Of a stretch of 16,973 bases of DNA, positions 1 to 6,629 are shown piece after piece. Each line of letters opens with the position of its first letter. Position 1 is the first letter of the stretch. The stretch spans positions 1 through 16,973 of the forward strand of contig JBHGXV010000034.1 in assembly GCA_041920505.1 (NCBI GenBank), in the 5' to 3' direction. The notes under the pieces are model-generated. The model did no database searches. It was not told where the DNA came from and was given only the letters and a program-made list of their open reading frames with translations. Both the position numbers and the translations under genes were made by a program. This stretch comes from JBHGXV01 sp041920505. GTDB taxonomy: Bacteria; Bacillota; Bacilli; Brevibacillales; Brevibacillaceae.

Positions 1-61
1 GGTTTAACACAGCAGCCTTTCACGCTGTCATACAGGGGTTCGAATCCCCTACGGGTCACCA
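1..61 (+). tRNA. tRNA-Glu (UUC), 5' end outside window
   Basis: This is the 3' part of a tRNA. The anticodon loop CTTTCAC (anticodon TTC) is closed by the stem GCAGC/GCTGT, and a T arm with GGTTCGAATCC follows. The 3' acceptor strand is ACGGGTC, with discriminator A and an encoded CCA at 59-61. The 5' acceptor strand and most of the D arm lie before the window. It is the first visible gene of a tRNA operon. Confidence 0.9.
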
Positions 62-65
62 TTCT

Positions 66-141
66 GGAGGCTTAGCTCAGCTGGGAGAGCATCTGCCTTA
101 CAAGCAGAGGGTCGGCGGTTCGATCCCGTCAGCCTCCACCA
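66..141 (+). tRNA. tRNA-Val (UAC)
   Basis: Complete 76-nt cloverleaf. The acceptor strands GGAGGCT/AGCCTCC pair fully, the anticodon loop has TAC between CTGC and GCAG arms, the T loop is GGTTCGATCCC, and CCA is encoded at 139-141. It starts 4 nt after the preceding tRNA-Glu and so lies in the same transcript. Confidence 0.96.
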
Positions 142-203
142 CGCATCGCGTTCCGCAAAACAGCGGGATCTCACCGCAAGCGGTTCACGAATTTTCTTAT
201 CGT

Positions 204-280
<77 letters not shown>

Positions 281-285
281 AATAC

Positions 286-362
286 GGAGCTGTGGTGAAG
301 TTGGAGTTCACGCCGGTCTGTCACACCGGAGGTCGCGGGTTCGAGTCCCGTCAGCTCCGCCA
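286..362 (+). tRNA. tRNA-Asp (GUC)
   Basis: Complete 77-nt tRNA. Acceptor GGAGCTG/CAGCTCC, discriminator G, CCA at 360-362, anticodon loop CTGTCAC giving GTC. It has the G34-U35 wobble context of a queuosine-carrying tRNA, so it is a likely substrate of the queuosine pathway completed by queG at 4721. Confidence 0.96.
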
Positions 363-415
363 TTTTCAACAAGACACGTTCCTTGTAAAAGGTAGCGCGT
401 CTGTTTTCCACGCAA

Positions 416-491
<76 letters not shown>

Positions 492-525
492 CCCTTTTTA
501 CCCATACATGCAAATTAATGAATAC

Positions 526-599
526 AGGGGCATAGTTTAATGGTAGAACAAAGGTCTCCAAAACCTTCAGTGTGGGTTCGATTCCTACTGCCCCTGCCA
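526..599 (+). tRNA. tRNA-Trp (CCA)
   Basis: Complete 74-nt tRNA. Acceptor AGGGGCA/TGCCCCT, discriminator G, anticodon stem AAGGT/ACCTT around CTCCAAA (anticodon CCA), CCA tail encoded at 597-599. Confidence 0.95.
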
Positions 600-606
600 A
601 CAACAT

Positions 607-683
607 GGCGGTCGTGGCGAAGTGGTTAACGCACCGGATTGTGGCTCCGGCATTCGTGGGTTCAAGTCCCATCGATCGCCCCA
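607..683 (+). tRNA. tRNA-His (GUG)
   Basis: Complete 77-nt tRNA with the histidine-specific extra G at -1 (607) facing discriminator C680. Acceptor GCGGTCG/CGATCGC, anticodon stem CCGGA/TCCGG around TTGTGGC (GTG), CCA at 681-683. It is one of the four tRNA species that carry queuosine at position 34. Confidence 0.95.
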
Positions 684-696
684 TATTCTTCTGTGT

Positions 697-771
697 TGGG
701 GCATAGCCAAGCGGTAAGGCAACGGACTTTGACTCCGTCATTCCTAGGTTCGAATCCTAGTGCCCCAGCCA
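697..771 (+). tRNA. tRNA-Gln (UUG)
   Basis: Complete 75-nt tRNA. Acceptor TGGGGCA/TGCCCCA, discriminator G, anticodon stem ACGGA/TCCGT around CTTTGAC (TTG), CCA at 769-771. Confidence 0.95.
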
Positions 772-777
772 TTTTTT

Positions 778-853
778 GCGGACGTAGCTCAATTGGTAGA
801 GCGTCGCCTTGCCAAGGCGAAGGTCGCGGGTTCGAGACCCGTCGTCCGCTCCA
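778..853 (+). tRNA. tRNA-Gly (GCC)
   Basis: Complete 76-nt tRNA. Acceptor GCGGACG/CGTCCGC, discriminator T, anticodon stem TCGCC/GGCGA around TTGCCAA (GCC), CCA at 851-853. Confidence 0.96.
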
Positions 854-862
854 TATGTTTCT

Positions 863-937
863 GGAGGTATAGCCAAGTGGTAAGGCACGGGTCTGCAAAA
901 CCCTTATCCCCCGGTTCGAATCCGGGTACCTCCTCCA
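863..937 (+). tRNA. tRNA-Cys (GCA)
   Basis: Complete 75-nt tRNA. Acceptor GGAGGTA/TACCTCC, discriminator T, anticodon loop CTGCAAA (GCA), CCA at 935-937. It is the last tRNA before the operon terminator at 949. The lowest pair of the anticodon stem is a C-T mismatch; the B. subtilis gene looks the same there as I recall it. Confidence 0.95.
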
Positions 938-948
938 TAGACGGTTGT

Positions 949-974
949 ACCGGAAAAGATTTTCCGGTTTTTTT
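949..974 (+). terminator. Rho-independent terminator of the first tRNA block
   Basis: Eight-base-pair stem ACCGGAAA/TTTCCGGT around a 4-nt loop, followed at once by six T residues. It lies 11 nt after tRNA-Cys and separates the Glu-to-Cys block from the Leu/Pro pair. Confidence 0.9.
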
Positions 975-1026
975 ATGCGCAGCCCCAGTAGAACACATAT
1001 ACAAGTCCCTGTTTTGAAAGATGGTC

Positions 1027-1056
1027 TTGACTGGACAGCTTCATGTATGCTAAAAT
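1027..1056 (+). promoter_or_regulatory. SigA-type promoter for tRNA-Leu/tRNA-Pro
   Basis: -35 TTGACT (1027-1032), an 18-nt spacer, and an extended -10 TGC-TAAAAT (1048-1056). The predicted start is about 16 nt upstream of tRNA-Leu. With the terminator at 949 this makes the Leu/Pro pair an independent transcription unit. Confidence 0.75.
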
Positions 1057-1079
1057 AATTTCTGCAAGGTTGATAACGT

Positions 1080-1162
1080 GCCGGTATGGCGGAATTGGCA
1101 GACGCGCGCGACTCAAAATCGTGAGGGAAACCGTGGGGGTTCAAGTCCCTCTACCGGCACCA
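1080..1162 (+). tRNA. tRNA-Leu (CAA)
   Basis: Complete 83-nt class II tRNA with a short variable arm. Acceptor GCCGGTA/TACCGGC, discriminator A, anticodon CAA in loop CTCAAAA, CCA at 1160-1162. Leu(CAA) is one of the two known substrates of TrmL, whose gene lies at 7764. Confidence 0.95.
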
Positions 1163-1183
1163 TGTTTGCTTTCACATCGTCGA

Positions 1184-1260
1184 CGGGAAGTGGCTCAGCT
1201 TGGTAGAGCGCTTGCTTCGGGAGCAAGAGGTCGCAGGTTCAAATCCTGTCTTCCCGACCA
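1184..1260 (+). tRNA. tRNA-Pro (CGG)
   Basis: Complete 77-nt tRNA. Acceptor CGGGAAG/CTTCCCG, discriminator A, anticodon stem CTTGC/GCAAG around TTCGGGA (CGG), CCA at 1258-1260. A dedicated CGG proline tRNA suits a GC-rich genome in which CCG is a common codon. Confidence 0.95.
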
Positions 1261-1287
1261 TCCATCTTACATACTCCGACCGAATAC

Positions 1288-1324
1288 GCGTTTTTTCGCT
1301 CACAGAGCGGGAAAACGCTTTTTT
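1288..1324 (+). terminator. Rho-independent terminator after tRNA-Pro
   Basis: Long hairpin of 13 pairs: GCGTTTT with AAAACGC on the outside, two T-G wobbles, then CGCT/AGCG around CACAG. Six T residues follow (1319-1324). It closes the Leu/Pro unit. Confidence 0.88.
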
Positions 1325-1377
1325 GCTACATATATGTTATGTTATGGTCATGGACGACAAGGAAGAGGGGAAAAGCG

Positions 1378-2082
1378 ATGCGCACACCGGAAGAAGCGTT
1401 TCCCGATTTTTACCGGAGATTGACGGCGGACGGGTACAAAGACGAGGATGTCCGCAGAGCCATTGAAACCACCCGGCGGATCGTACAGTTGGAGCGGTTG
1501 CGACGCTACATTTTGCAGTGCACCGACTGCCCGCTGCATCAGAAGGTGACGCAACGGGTACCGGGGGTCGGCAACAGCAGTAGCCGGTTCATGATTGTGG
1601 GCGAAGGGCCGGGAGAAGACGAGGACGCCTGGGGACAGCCGCTGGTAGGGATCAGCGGAACGTTGCTGTCGCTGATACTGGAAAAAGCGGGAGTACGGCG
1701 GGAAGAATTGTACATTACCAACGTGATGAAGTGCCGTGTGTCCGATGAACAAGGGCGCAACAAGACGCCGACACCGGAGGAGACAGCGCCGTGCGGCAAG
1801 TTTTTGCGGCGGGAGTTTGCCTATATCCGCCCGCATGTCGTGTTGGCCTTGGGCAAGGTGGCGTTGCAACACTTTTTTCCCGAACAGCGCTCGATCGCGG
1901 CGGTGCGGGGAAAAGCGCTTCCGTATGAGGGAGCGGTGATCATACCCACCTGGCATCCGTCATACATATTACGGCAAAAAGGCGATGCATTGCAGCAGGC
2001 CAAGCGGGAAGCGTGGCACGACTTCACGTATGCTTTTGCTCTGTATCGGCAAGCACGCGATAAAGCGAACAGCGGGGCGTGA
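1378..2082 (+). CDS. Uracil-DNA glycosylase, family 4 type (4Fe-4S)
   Basis: A 234-residue base-excision repair enzyme that removes uracil from DNA. The ATG at 1378 is preferred over the upstream in-frame ATG at 1339 because GAGGGGAA lies 5-12 nt before it. Visible family-4 features: a cysteine pair Cys48-x2-Cys51 near the N-terminus, motif A GEGPGEDED around residues 75-83 continuing into GQPLVG, the second iron-sulfur pair Cys119 and Cys139, and motif B HPSY at 193-196. The spacing between the last two cysteines (19 residues) is a little longer than the 14-17 I recall as usual. An N-terminal extension of about 40 residues precedes the first cysteine pair. The stop overlaps the next start by 4 nt (GTGA), so the downstream permease is probably translationally coupled. 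Sec signal and membrane segments are absent; the protein should be cytosolic. Confidence 0.9.
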   Translation: MRTPEEAFPDFYRRLTADGYKDEDVRRAIETTRRIVQLERLRRYILQCTDCPLHQKVTQRVPGVGNSSSRFMIVGEGPGEDEDAWGQPLVGISGTLLSLILEKAGVRREELYITNVMKCRVSDEQGRNKTPTPEETAPCGKFLRREFAYIRPHVVLALGKVALQHFFPEQRSIAAVRGKALPYEGAVIIPTWHPSYILRQKGDALQQAKREAWHDFTYAFALYRQARDKANSGA

Positions 2083-3413
2083 GCGAGATGAGATACGGAT
2101 TGTATGAACGGCCGCCGTGGAGCGTGACGCTGTTGGCTGCGGCGCAGTGGCTGATTGTCACCTTGTCAAGCAGCGTGGTCGTACCGATCGCGATTGGGGA
2201 GGCGTATGGGTTGCGCCCTGACGAGATCGGCGCTTTCATGCAACAGACGATTTTCTTTGTCGGCCTTGCCTCCTTGTTGCAAGTGTGGATCGGGCATCGC
2301 TATCCGATGATGGATGGACCGGCGGGGCTGTGGTGGGGCATTTTTCTCATTCTCGCCCACATTGGCCAAAATCTCGGCCACGATCCGCGCGCCGTCGGGC
2401 AGTCGTTGCAGCTTGGGTTGATCGTGGCGGGAGGACTTTTTGTGATTCTCGGTGCCTACGGGTGGATCAGCCGTATCCAGAGGTGGTTTACGCCGATCGT
2501 GACCGGCACGTACATGACGTTGTTGTCCGTCTCCTTGTGCAGTACATTCGTCAGGGGGATGCTGGGGATCGGGTACCGTCAGGCGAATGCCGTCCAGCCG
2601 TCGATTGCAGTCGCCTCGCTTGCGATCGTCGTCCTGGTGCTTGTGATCATGCGGGTTCCGCGCTTGGCAAGTTTCGCCGTGTTGCTTGGAATGGTCGCGG
2701 GATGGACGGCGTACGCGTTGCTCGGATGGGCAGATCCGATAAAGCCGGCGGAACAGGCGGTAGTCTGGCCTCACCTGTTTTTCTGGGGACCGCCGCGATG
2801 GGATGCGGGGATTTTGCTGACCAGCGTGCTGACCGGATTCGTGCTGTTGACCAACCTGATTACCAGCATGGCCGTGGTGGGGATGGCCGCCAAACAACCA
2901 GCGGCAAGAAAAGCGTACAACCGCGCCGGCGTGTTTACCGGCGTCTCCCATATCCTGTCCGGGGCTTCCGGCGTGGTCGGGATGATTCCGCTGTCGCTTG
3001 CCGCCGCCGTGATCGAAACCACGAAAATCGCAGCCCGGCTGCCGTTCATACTGGCGATGACGGCCATGATGGCGATCGGCATCCTGCCCGGCGTCTCCCA
3101 TTTTCTTGCGTCCATTCCCACACCAGTCGCCTATGCCGGGATGTTTGTCGCCTACACGCAACTGCTCGGCTTCGGGTTAAAAGACTTTGCCAAAGTGAAG
3201 CTGGACGAACGCGCTGTCACGATCATCGGCAGTTCGCTGTTGACCGGCATCGGGATCATGTTTGTTCCGGCGGGTGCGTGGCAGCATCTGCATCCGCTGG
3301 CGAGCTACCTGTTGGGGAACGGACTGTTGCTCGGCGTGCTGGTGGCACTTCTGTTGGAACACGTCGTCTTTTCGCGCCAAAGCGATGAAACGCAAACAAG
3401 CGGCTCTGCGTAA
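2079..3413 (+). CDS. NCS2-like purine/pyrimidine permease
   Basis: A 444-residue polytopic membrane protein with about a dozen hydrophobic segments. It resembles nucleobase:cation symporters of the NCS2 (xanthine/uracil permease) family, with an early substrate-site-like stretch VVVPIAIGEAYGL and a conserved-looking MDGPAGLWWG loop. I start at GTG 2079, which overlaps the glycosylase stop; ATG 2088 is the alternative. The usual NCS2 signature (Q-N-x-G followed by T and R) is not evident. The corresponding region reads SGVVGMIPLSLAAAVIETTK, as in the more divergent YwdJ-type members, so the substrate is uncertain. Pairing with a uracil-DNA glycosylase may hint at pyrimidines, but that is inference. 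The 5' arm of the terminator falls inside the last codons. Confidence 0.75.
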   Translation: MSEMRYGLYERPPWSVTLLAAAQWLIVTLSSSVVVPIAIGEAYGLRPDEIGAFMQQTIFFVGLASLLQVWIGHRYPMMDGPAGLWWGIFLILAHIGQNLGHDPRAVGQSLQLGLIVAGGLFVILGAYGWISRIQRWFTPIVTGTYMTLLSVSLCSTFVRGMLGIGYRQANAVQPSIAVASLAIVVLVLVIMRVPRLASFAVLLGMVAGWTAYALLGWADPIKPAEQAVVWPHLFFWGPPRWDAGILLTSVLTGFVLLTNLITSMAVVGMAAKQPAARKAYNRAGVFTGVSHILSGASGVVGMIPLSLAAAVIETTKIAARLPFILAMTAMMAIGILPGVSHFLASIPTPVAYAGMFVAYTQLLGFGLKDFAKVKLDERAVTIIGSSLLTGIGIMFVPAGAWQHLHPLASYLLGNGLLLGVLVALLLEHVVFSRQSDETQTSGSA

Positions 3414-3432
3414 ACAGCAAAGCCGCTTGTTT
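3394..3432. terminator. Shared hairpin terminator between convergent genes
   Basis: Twelve-base-pair stem (3394-3405 with 3421-3432, AAACAAGCGGCT and its complement), overlapping the final codons and stop of the permease and lying 21 nt beyond the stop of the minus-strand gene. The T run is short in both directions, so it probably serves both genes with modest strength. Confidence 0.7.
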
Positions 3433-3452
3433 CGTGTTTTCGGGCAAAGCCG

Positions 3453-4124
3453 TCAGGTGACGATCCCCTGAGACCAAACCACTTCGCCGCCGTTCACCTC
3501 AGTCATCATCCGCGCGGTGGCGCCGAGAATCTGGTCACGTTCGGCAGGGGGCACCTGGGGATGGAAAAAAATGACCTGCAACAGATCGCGGGAGGTCTGT
3601 TTGACGCTTGTCCGGACAGAGTCCACAATCGGGCTGCCGAATGCGCCGAGATCGTCGGCCAACAGCAGCTTTCCGTCCATTTGCATCAGTCGGCCGTTGA
3701 GCCCGTCGTATCGATCTTCATCCGTCCCGAGACGGCAGACGATCGGCCCGCGCAGTTCCGTCCGGTCGTAAATGCCGTACGGCAAGGCATAGCGGACGGA
3801 GAGAAAGTTGTTCACATCGACGCAGGAGTTGACCCAAAAAAAGGGTTGTCCCTGCAACAGCCGACGCAAGAGCGCTTCCGAGGACGGACGGTAGCGGGAC
3901 GGATCGATTCCTGCCCGTTTAAACGCGGCTCTCCATTCGCGCACGCCCTCGATTTCCGCAAGGCGCGACAGCTCGTGTTCGGCTCTGAGCGATTCGACAA
4001 ACAGATTGATCCGGCCTTGCAACAGTTTCGGCGATTCGGCGACAGCAACGCCGTCATAGCAGATGACGCCAAGACCGAAACCAGGCAGCCGTTCTGCCAG
4101 CGAAGGATGAATGTGTACGTCCAC
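3453..4124 (-). CDS. B3/4 domain protein (PheRS beta-like editing domain)
   Basis: A 223-residue cytosolic protein that matches the stand-alone B3/4 (phenylalanyl-tRNA synthetase beta editing-like) family. The diagnostic run is visible: WRAAFKRAGIDPSRYRPSSE (residues 64-83), LLRRLLQGQ, a VNSCVDVNN segment (98-106), then LPYGIYD (114-120) and RLGTDEDRYDGL. The open frame runs far upstream, but GTG 4124 is chosen because AAAGGAG lies 8 nt before it and the residues before it are only the antisense of the divergent rnhA. In the synthetase this fold hydrolyses mis-charged Tyr-tRNA(Phe); free-standing versions are thought to act in trans on mischarged tRNA, but their substrate is unproven. It has its own extended -10 promoter and converges on the permease. 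Confidence 0.85.
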   Translation of the reverse strand: MDVHIHPSLAERLPGFGLGVICYDGVAVAESPKLLQGRINLFVESLRAEHELSRLAEIEGVREWRAAFKRAGIDPSRYRPSSEALLRRLLQGQPFFWVNSCVDVNNFLSVRYALPYGIYDRTELRGPIVCRLGTDEDRYDGLNGRLMQMDGKLLLADDLGAFGSPIVDSVRTSVKQTSRDLLQVIFFHPQVPPAERDQILGATARMMTEVNGGEVVWSQGIVT

Positions 4125-4163
4125 CGTTGATGCTCCTTTCGTATCAAGTTTCGTATGACAACC

Positions 4164-4172
4164 AGTATAGCA
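4164..4172 (-). promoter_or_regulatory. Extended -10 promoter for the B3/4 gene
   Basis: On the minus strand the sequence reads TGC-TATACT, an extended -10. The matching -35 position (about 4187-4192, TTTCCT) is weak, as is usual for extended -10 promoters. The predicted start is about 30 nt upstream of the GTG start. Confidence 0.6.
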
Positions 4173-4189
4173 CAATCGGACAGATGAGG

Positions 4190-4227
4190 AAAAAAGCGGC
4201 AAGCTCCGGTCTTTGCCGCTGTTTTCT
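4190..4227. terminator. Bidirectional terminator-like hairpin between divergent genes
   Basis: Eight-base-pair stem AGCGGCAA/TTGCCGCT (4195-4202 with 4213-4220). On the minus strand it is followed by a six-T run, a textbook terminator. On the plus strand GTTTTCTTTTT follows. No gene ends here: it lies between the divergent B3/4 and rnhA promoters, so it would act as an insulator or an operator rather than an end-of-gene terminator. Confidence 0.5.
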
Positions 4228-4229
4228 TT

Positions 4230-4258
4230 TTGTGAAAGGCGCTGTCCTCTTGTACAAT
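4230..4258 (+). promoter_or_regulatory. SigA-type promoter for the rnhA operon
   Basis: -35 TTGTGA (4230-4235), a 17-nt spacer, and -10 TACAAT (4253-4258). The expected start lies about 25 nt before the rnhA ATG, leaving room for AGGAGGG. Confidence 0.75.
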
Positions 4259-4289
4259 AGACGTAACGAGACAGGAGGGAATCCCACCG

Positions 4290-4724
4290 ATGAAAGAAGT
4301 GACCATCTACACCGACGGCGCCTGCTCCGGCAATCCCGGACCGGGCGGCTGGGGAGCGGTTTTGTTGTACGGCCAGCACAAGCGGGAAATGTCCGGTTCG
4401 GCGGAGAATACGACGAACAACCGGATGGAACTGCAGGCGGCGATCGAGGCGTTGCGCGTGCTGAAGGAGCCGTGCAAGGTGACGCTGTACAGCGACAGCG
4501 CCTATCTGGTCAACTGTTTTCAGCAGGGCTGGTACAGAAGCTGGCTTAAAAACGGCTGGAAAAACAGCAAGAATCAGCCGGTGGAGAACCAGGACTTGTG
4601 GAAAGAACTGCTCAAGGCGATGGAGCCGCACCAGGTCCAATATGTCAAAGTCAAGGGACACGCGGACAACGAGTGGAACAACCGCTGCGACGAGTTGGCG
4701 ACAGGGGCGATCAGGCAGCCGTGA
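4290..4724 (+). CDS. rnhA: Ribonuclease HI
   Basis: A 144-residue cytosolic nuclease that cuts the RNA strand of RNA-DNA hybrids (R-loops, primers). All catalytic acidic residues are in place: Asp9 (IYTDGACSGNPGPGGWG), Glu47 (NRMELQA), Asp69 (YSDSAYLV) and Asp134, with the general-base His124 (VKGHADNEWNN). The basic handle region typical of the E. coli enzyme is complete (NGWKNSKNQPVENQDLW, 88-104), unlike the handle-less Gram-positive versions. AGGAGGG 9 nt upstream fixes the ATG. It is the first gene of an operon and overlaps queG by 4 nt (GTGA). Confidence 0.96.
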   Translation: MKEVTIYTDGACSGNPGPGGWGAVLLYGQHKREMSGSAENTTNNRMELQAAIEALRVLKEPCKVTLYSDSAYLVNCFQQGWYRSWLKNGWKNSKNQPVENQDLWKELLKAMEPHQVQYVKVKGHADNEWNNRCDELATGAIRQP

Positions 4725-5878
4725 CCAACAAGGAATATTGGGAACAGACGAAACAGGCGATCATCGACTATGCGAAAACGATCGGGATCGACAAGATCGG
4801 TTTCGCGTCCGCCGATCCGTTCACGGAATTGAAACAGCGCCTGATCGCGCATCGTGAAAAAGGATACGAGTCCGGCTTTGAAGAAAAGGATTTGGAGAAG
4901 CGGACACGGCCCGATCTGACACTGCCTGCCGCGCGGTCGCTGATCGCGATCGCGCTTGCCTACCCGGCGAAGATGGAGAATCCGCCGAAGTCCCAGCCGG
5001 GAGCGTACAGGGGGATTTTTTGCCGGGCGTCCTGGGGCGTCGACTATCACCACGTGCTGCGCGACAAACTGGAAAAGATGGGCCAGTTTATTCGCCAGCT
5101 TGAGCCGGGGGCGGAAATCGCGTCGATGGTGGACACCGGCGCGCTTTCGGACCGGGCGGTGGCTGAGCGGGCCGGTCTGGGCTGGGTCGGCAAGAACTGT
5201 GCGTTGATCACCCCCGAATTCGGATCGTGGGTATACCTGGGCGAGTTGATCACCAATCTGCCGCTGCCGCCCGACACGCCTGTGGAGGAAGGGTGCGGCG
5301 ACTGCAATCTGTGCGTCGAGGCTTGTCCCACGGGTGCGCTGGTTCAGGGGGGGCAGTTGAATGCCCAAAAGTGCATCGCCTACCTCACGCAGGTAAAAGA
5401 GTTGATCCCCGAGCCGTACCGGGCGAAGATCGGCAACCGCCTGTACGGCTGTGACACCTGTCAGATGGTCTGTCCGAAGAACAGGGGAAAAAATGCGACC
5501 CATCACCGCGAGTTTGCGCCCGATCCAGAGGCAGCCAAGCCGCTTTTGCTCCCGCTTTTGACCATCGGAAACAAGGAATTCAAGGAGCGATTCGGCACAA
5601 CCGCCGGGGCCTGGCGCGGCAAGAAGCCGATTCAGCGCAATGCGATCATCGCGCTGGCTCACTTTAAAGACAAAGACGCCGTGCCGTCGCTGATTCGCCT
5701 ATTGGAAAACGATCCCAGGCCGGTGATTCGCGGCACAGCCGCATGGGCCCTGGGCAAAATCGGCGGCGAGGAGGCACGTGCGGCCCTGGAAAAGGCGAGA
5801 TCGACCGAAAGCGATCAGAGCGTGCTGGAAGAGGTAAACAAAGGATTGGCGTTTTTTCGGGAAGAAGCGCTCTTTTGA
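4721..5878 (+). CDS. queG: Epoxyqueuosine reductase QueG with HEAT-like C-terminus
   Basis: A 385-residue cytosolic enzyme that carries out the last step of queuosine synthesis, reducing epoxyqueuosine to queuosine at position 34 of tRNA-Asp, -His, -Asn and -Tyr. It uses cobalamin and two 4Fe-4S clusters. Visible: the VDTG segment with the proposed catalytic Asp138, the cluster motifs CGDCNLCVEACPTGA (Cys192, 195, 198, 202) and Cys218 plus YGCDTCQMVCPKN (Cys244, 247, 251), and a C-terminal HEAT-like repeat pair (about 305-360) that helps bind tRNA. Length fits the Bacillus type (about 386). GTG 4721 is chosen because it overlaps the rnhA stop and the protein begins as expected there; no strong ribosome binding site is visible, consistent with coupling. 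Homologous to B. subtilis yhbA. Confidence 0.95.
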   Translation: MTNKEYWEQTKQAIIDYAKTIGIDKIGFASADPFTELKQRLIAHREKGYESGFEEKDLEKRTRPDLTLPAARSLIAIALAYPAKMENPPKSQPGAYRGIFCRASWGVDYHHVLRDKLEKMGQFIRQLEPGAEIASMVDTGALSDRAVAERAGLGWVGKNCALITPEFGSWVYLGELITNLPLPPDTPVEEGCGDCNLCVEACPTGALVQGGQLNAQKCIAYLTQVKELIPEPYRAKIGNRLYGCDTCQMVCPKNRGKNATHHREFAPDPEAAKPLLLPLLTIGNKEFKERFGTTAGAWRGKKPIQRNAIIALAHFKDKDAVPSLIRLLENDPRPVIRGTAAWALGKIGGEEARAALEKARSTESDQSVLEEVNKGLAFFREEALF

Positions 5879-5948
5879 TGGCGAGAGGCGGCCCGTTTCT
5901 GTATCGTAAAGGAAAAACGGTTGACCGGAAAAAGGGAGGATGAGGAGC

Positions 5949-6524
5949 ATGAGCGCAAACGTTAGCGAGACGGTTGGTTATACGATGATGGATTCGCCGA
6001 TTGGCCCCTTGTTGCTGGCGTCCACGCGGAAAGGTCTCTGCCTGATCGAGTTTGGTGCGGAGGAGACCTCGCTGATTGCGCTGCAACGCTGGAGCCGCAA
6101 GTGGCTTCATGCCAAACCGGTGCGAGACGACGCGATCAACAGCGAGGCGAAGCGGCAATTGGACGAGTACTTCGCCGGTCGGCGCCGCTCGTTTGACCTG
6201 CCGCTCGATTTGTACGGAACCCCTTTTCAACATCGGGTGTGGCAGGAGTTGACCCGCATTCCGTACGGGGAGACGCGCACATACAAGGATCTTGCGGTGG
6301 CCATCGGCGCGCCCAAAGCGGTGCGGGCGATCGGCGGCGCGAACAACCGCAATCCCGTTCCAATCGTTGTTCCCTGCCATCGCGTGATCGGCTCCAACGG
6401 GGCGTTGGTCGGGTACGGCGGCGGTCTGCCGATCAAGGAATTCCTGCTGCGGCTGGAAGCGGAGGGAGACGGGCCATCGCTGCTTTCGCCCACGCAACAG
6501 CAGCCGAATACGACCTCCAAGTGA
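5949..6524 (+). CDS. ogt: Methylated-DNA--protein-cysteine S-methyltransferase
   Basis: A 191-residue suicide repair protein that transfers alkyl groups from O6-alkylguanine to its own cysteine. The active site PCHRVIG is present with Cys143, preceded by the helix-turn-helix/Arg-finger region (VRAIGGANNRNP, 125-136) and followed by the GYGGGLPIKEFLL segment that lines the pocket. An N-terminal RNase-H-like domain occupies about residues 10-85. Two in-frame ATGs exist: 5940 touches the ribosome binding site AAGGGAGG, so 5949 with an 8-nt spacer is preferred. A hydrophilic Ser/Gln-rich tail of about 15 residues is extra. No AdaA-type regulatory domain is fused to it. It sits 70 nt after queG with no clear promoter or terminator between. 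Confidence 0.94.
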   Translation: MSANVSETVGYTMMDSPIGPLLLASTRKGLCLIEFGAEETSLIALQRWSRKWLHAKPVRDDAINSEAKRQLDEYFAGRRRSFDLPLDLYGTPFQHRVWQELTRIPYGETRTYKDLAVAIGAPKAVRAIGGANNRNPVPIVVPCHRVIGSNGALVGYGGGLPIKEFLLRLEAEGDGPSLLSPTQQQPNTTSK

Positions 6525-6629
6525 GCGGAGCACGCGTTCATTTCTTTTGCCGTCCGGCATATACTTGTTTGGAACCGACGGGAGCGAAAATCCCGGCCAA
6601 AACAGTTGGGCGATTGCCGGAGGTGGAAT

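Noticed and set aside
1331..1351. TATGTTATG-type -10 before the uracil-DNA glycosylase
   Set aside because: AT-rich but no -35 at 16-18 nt; the position overlaps the preceding terminator. The true promoter is not clear from sequence.
6540..6565. CATATACT before the amidase gene as a SigE/SigK promoter
   Set aside because: The -10 match is partial and no -35 with correct spacing exists; read-through from the upstream genes is a simpler explanation.
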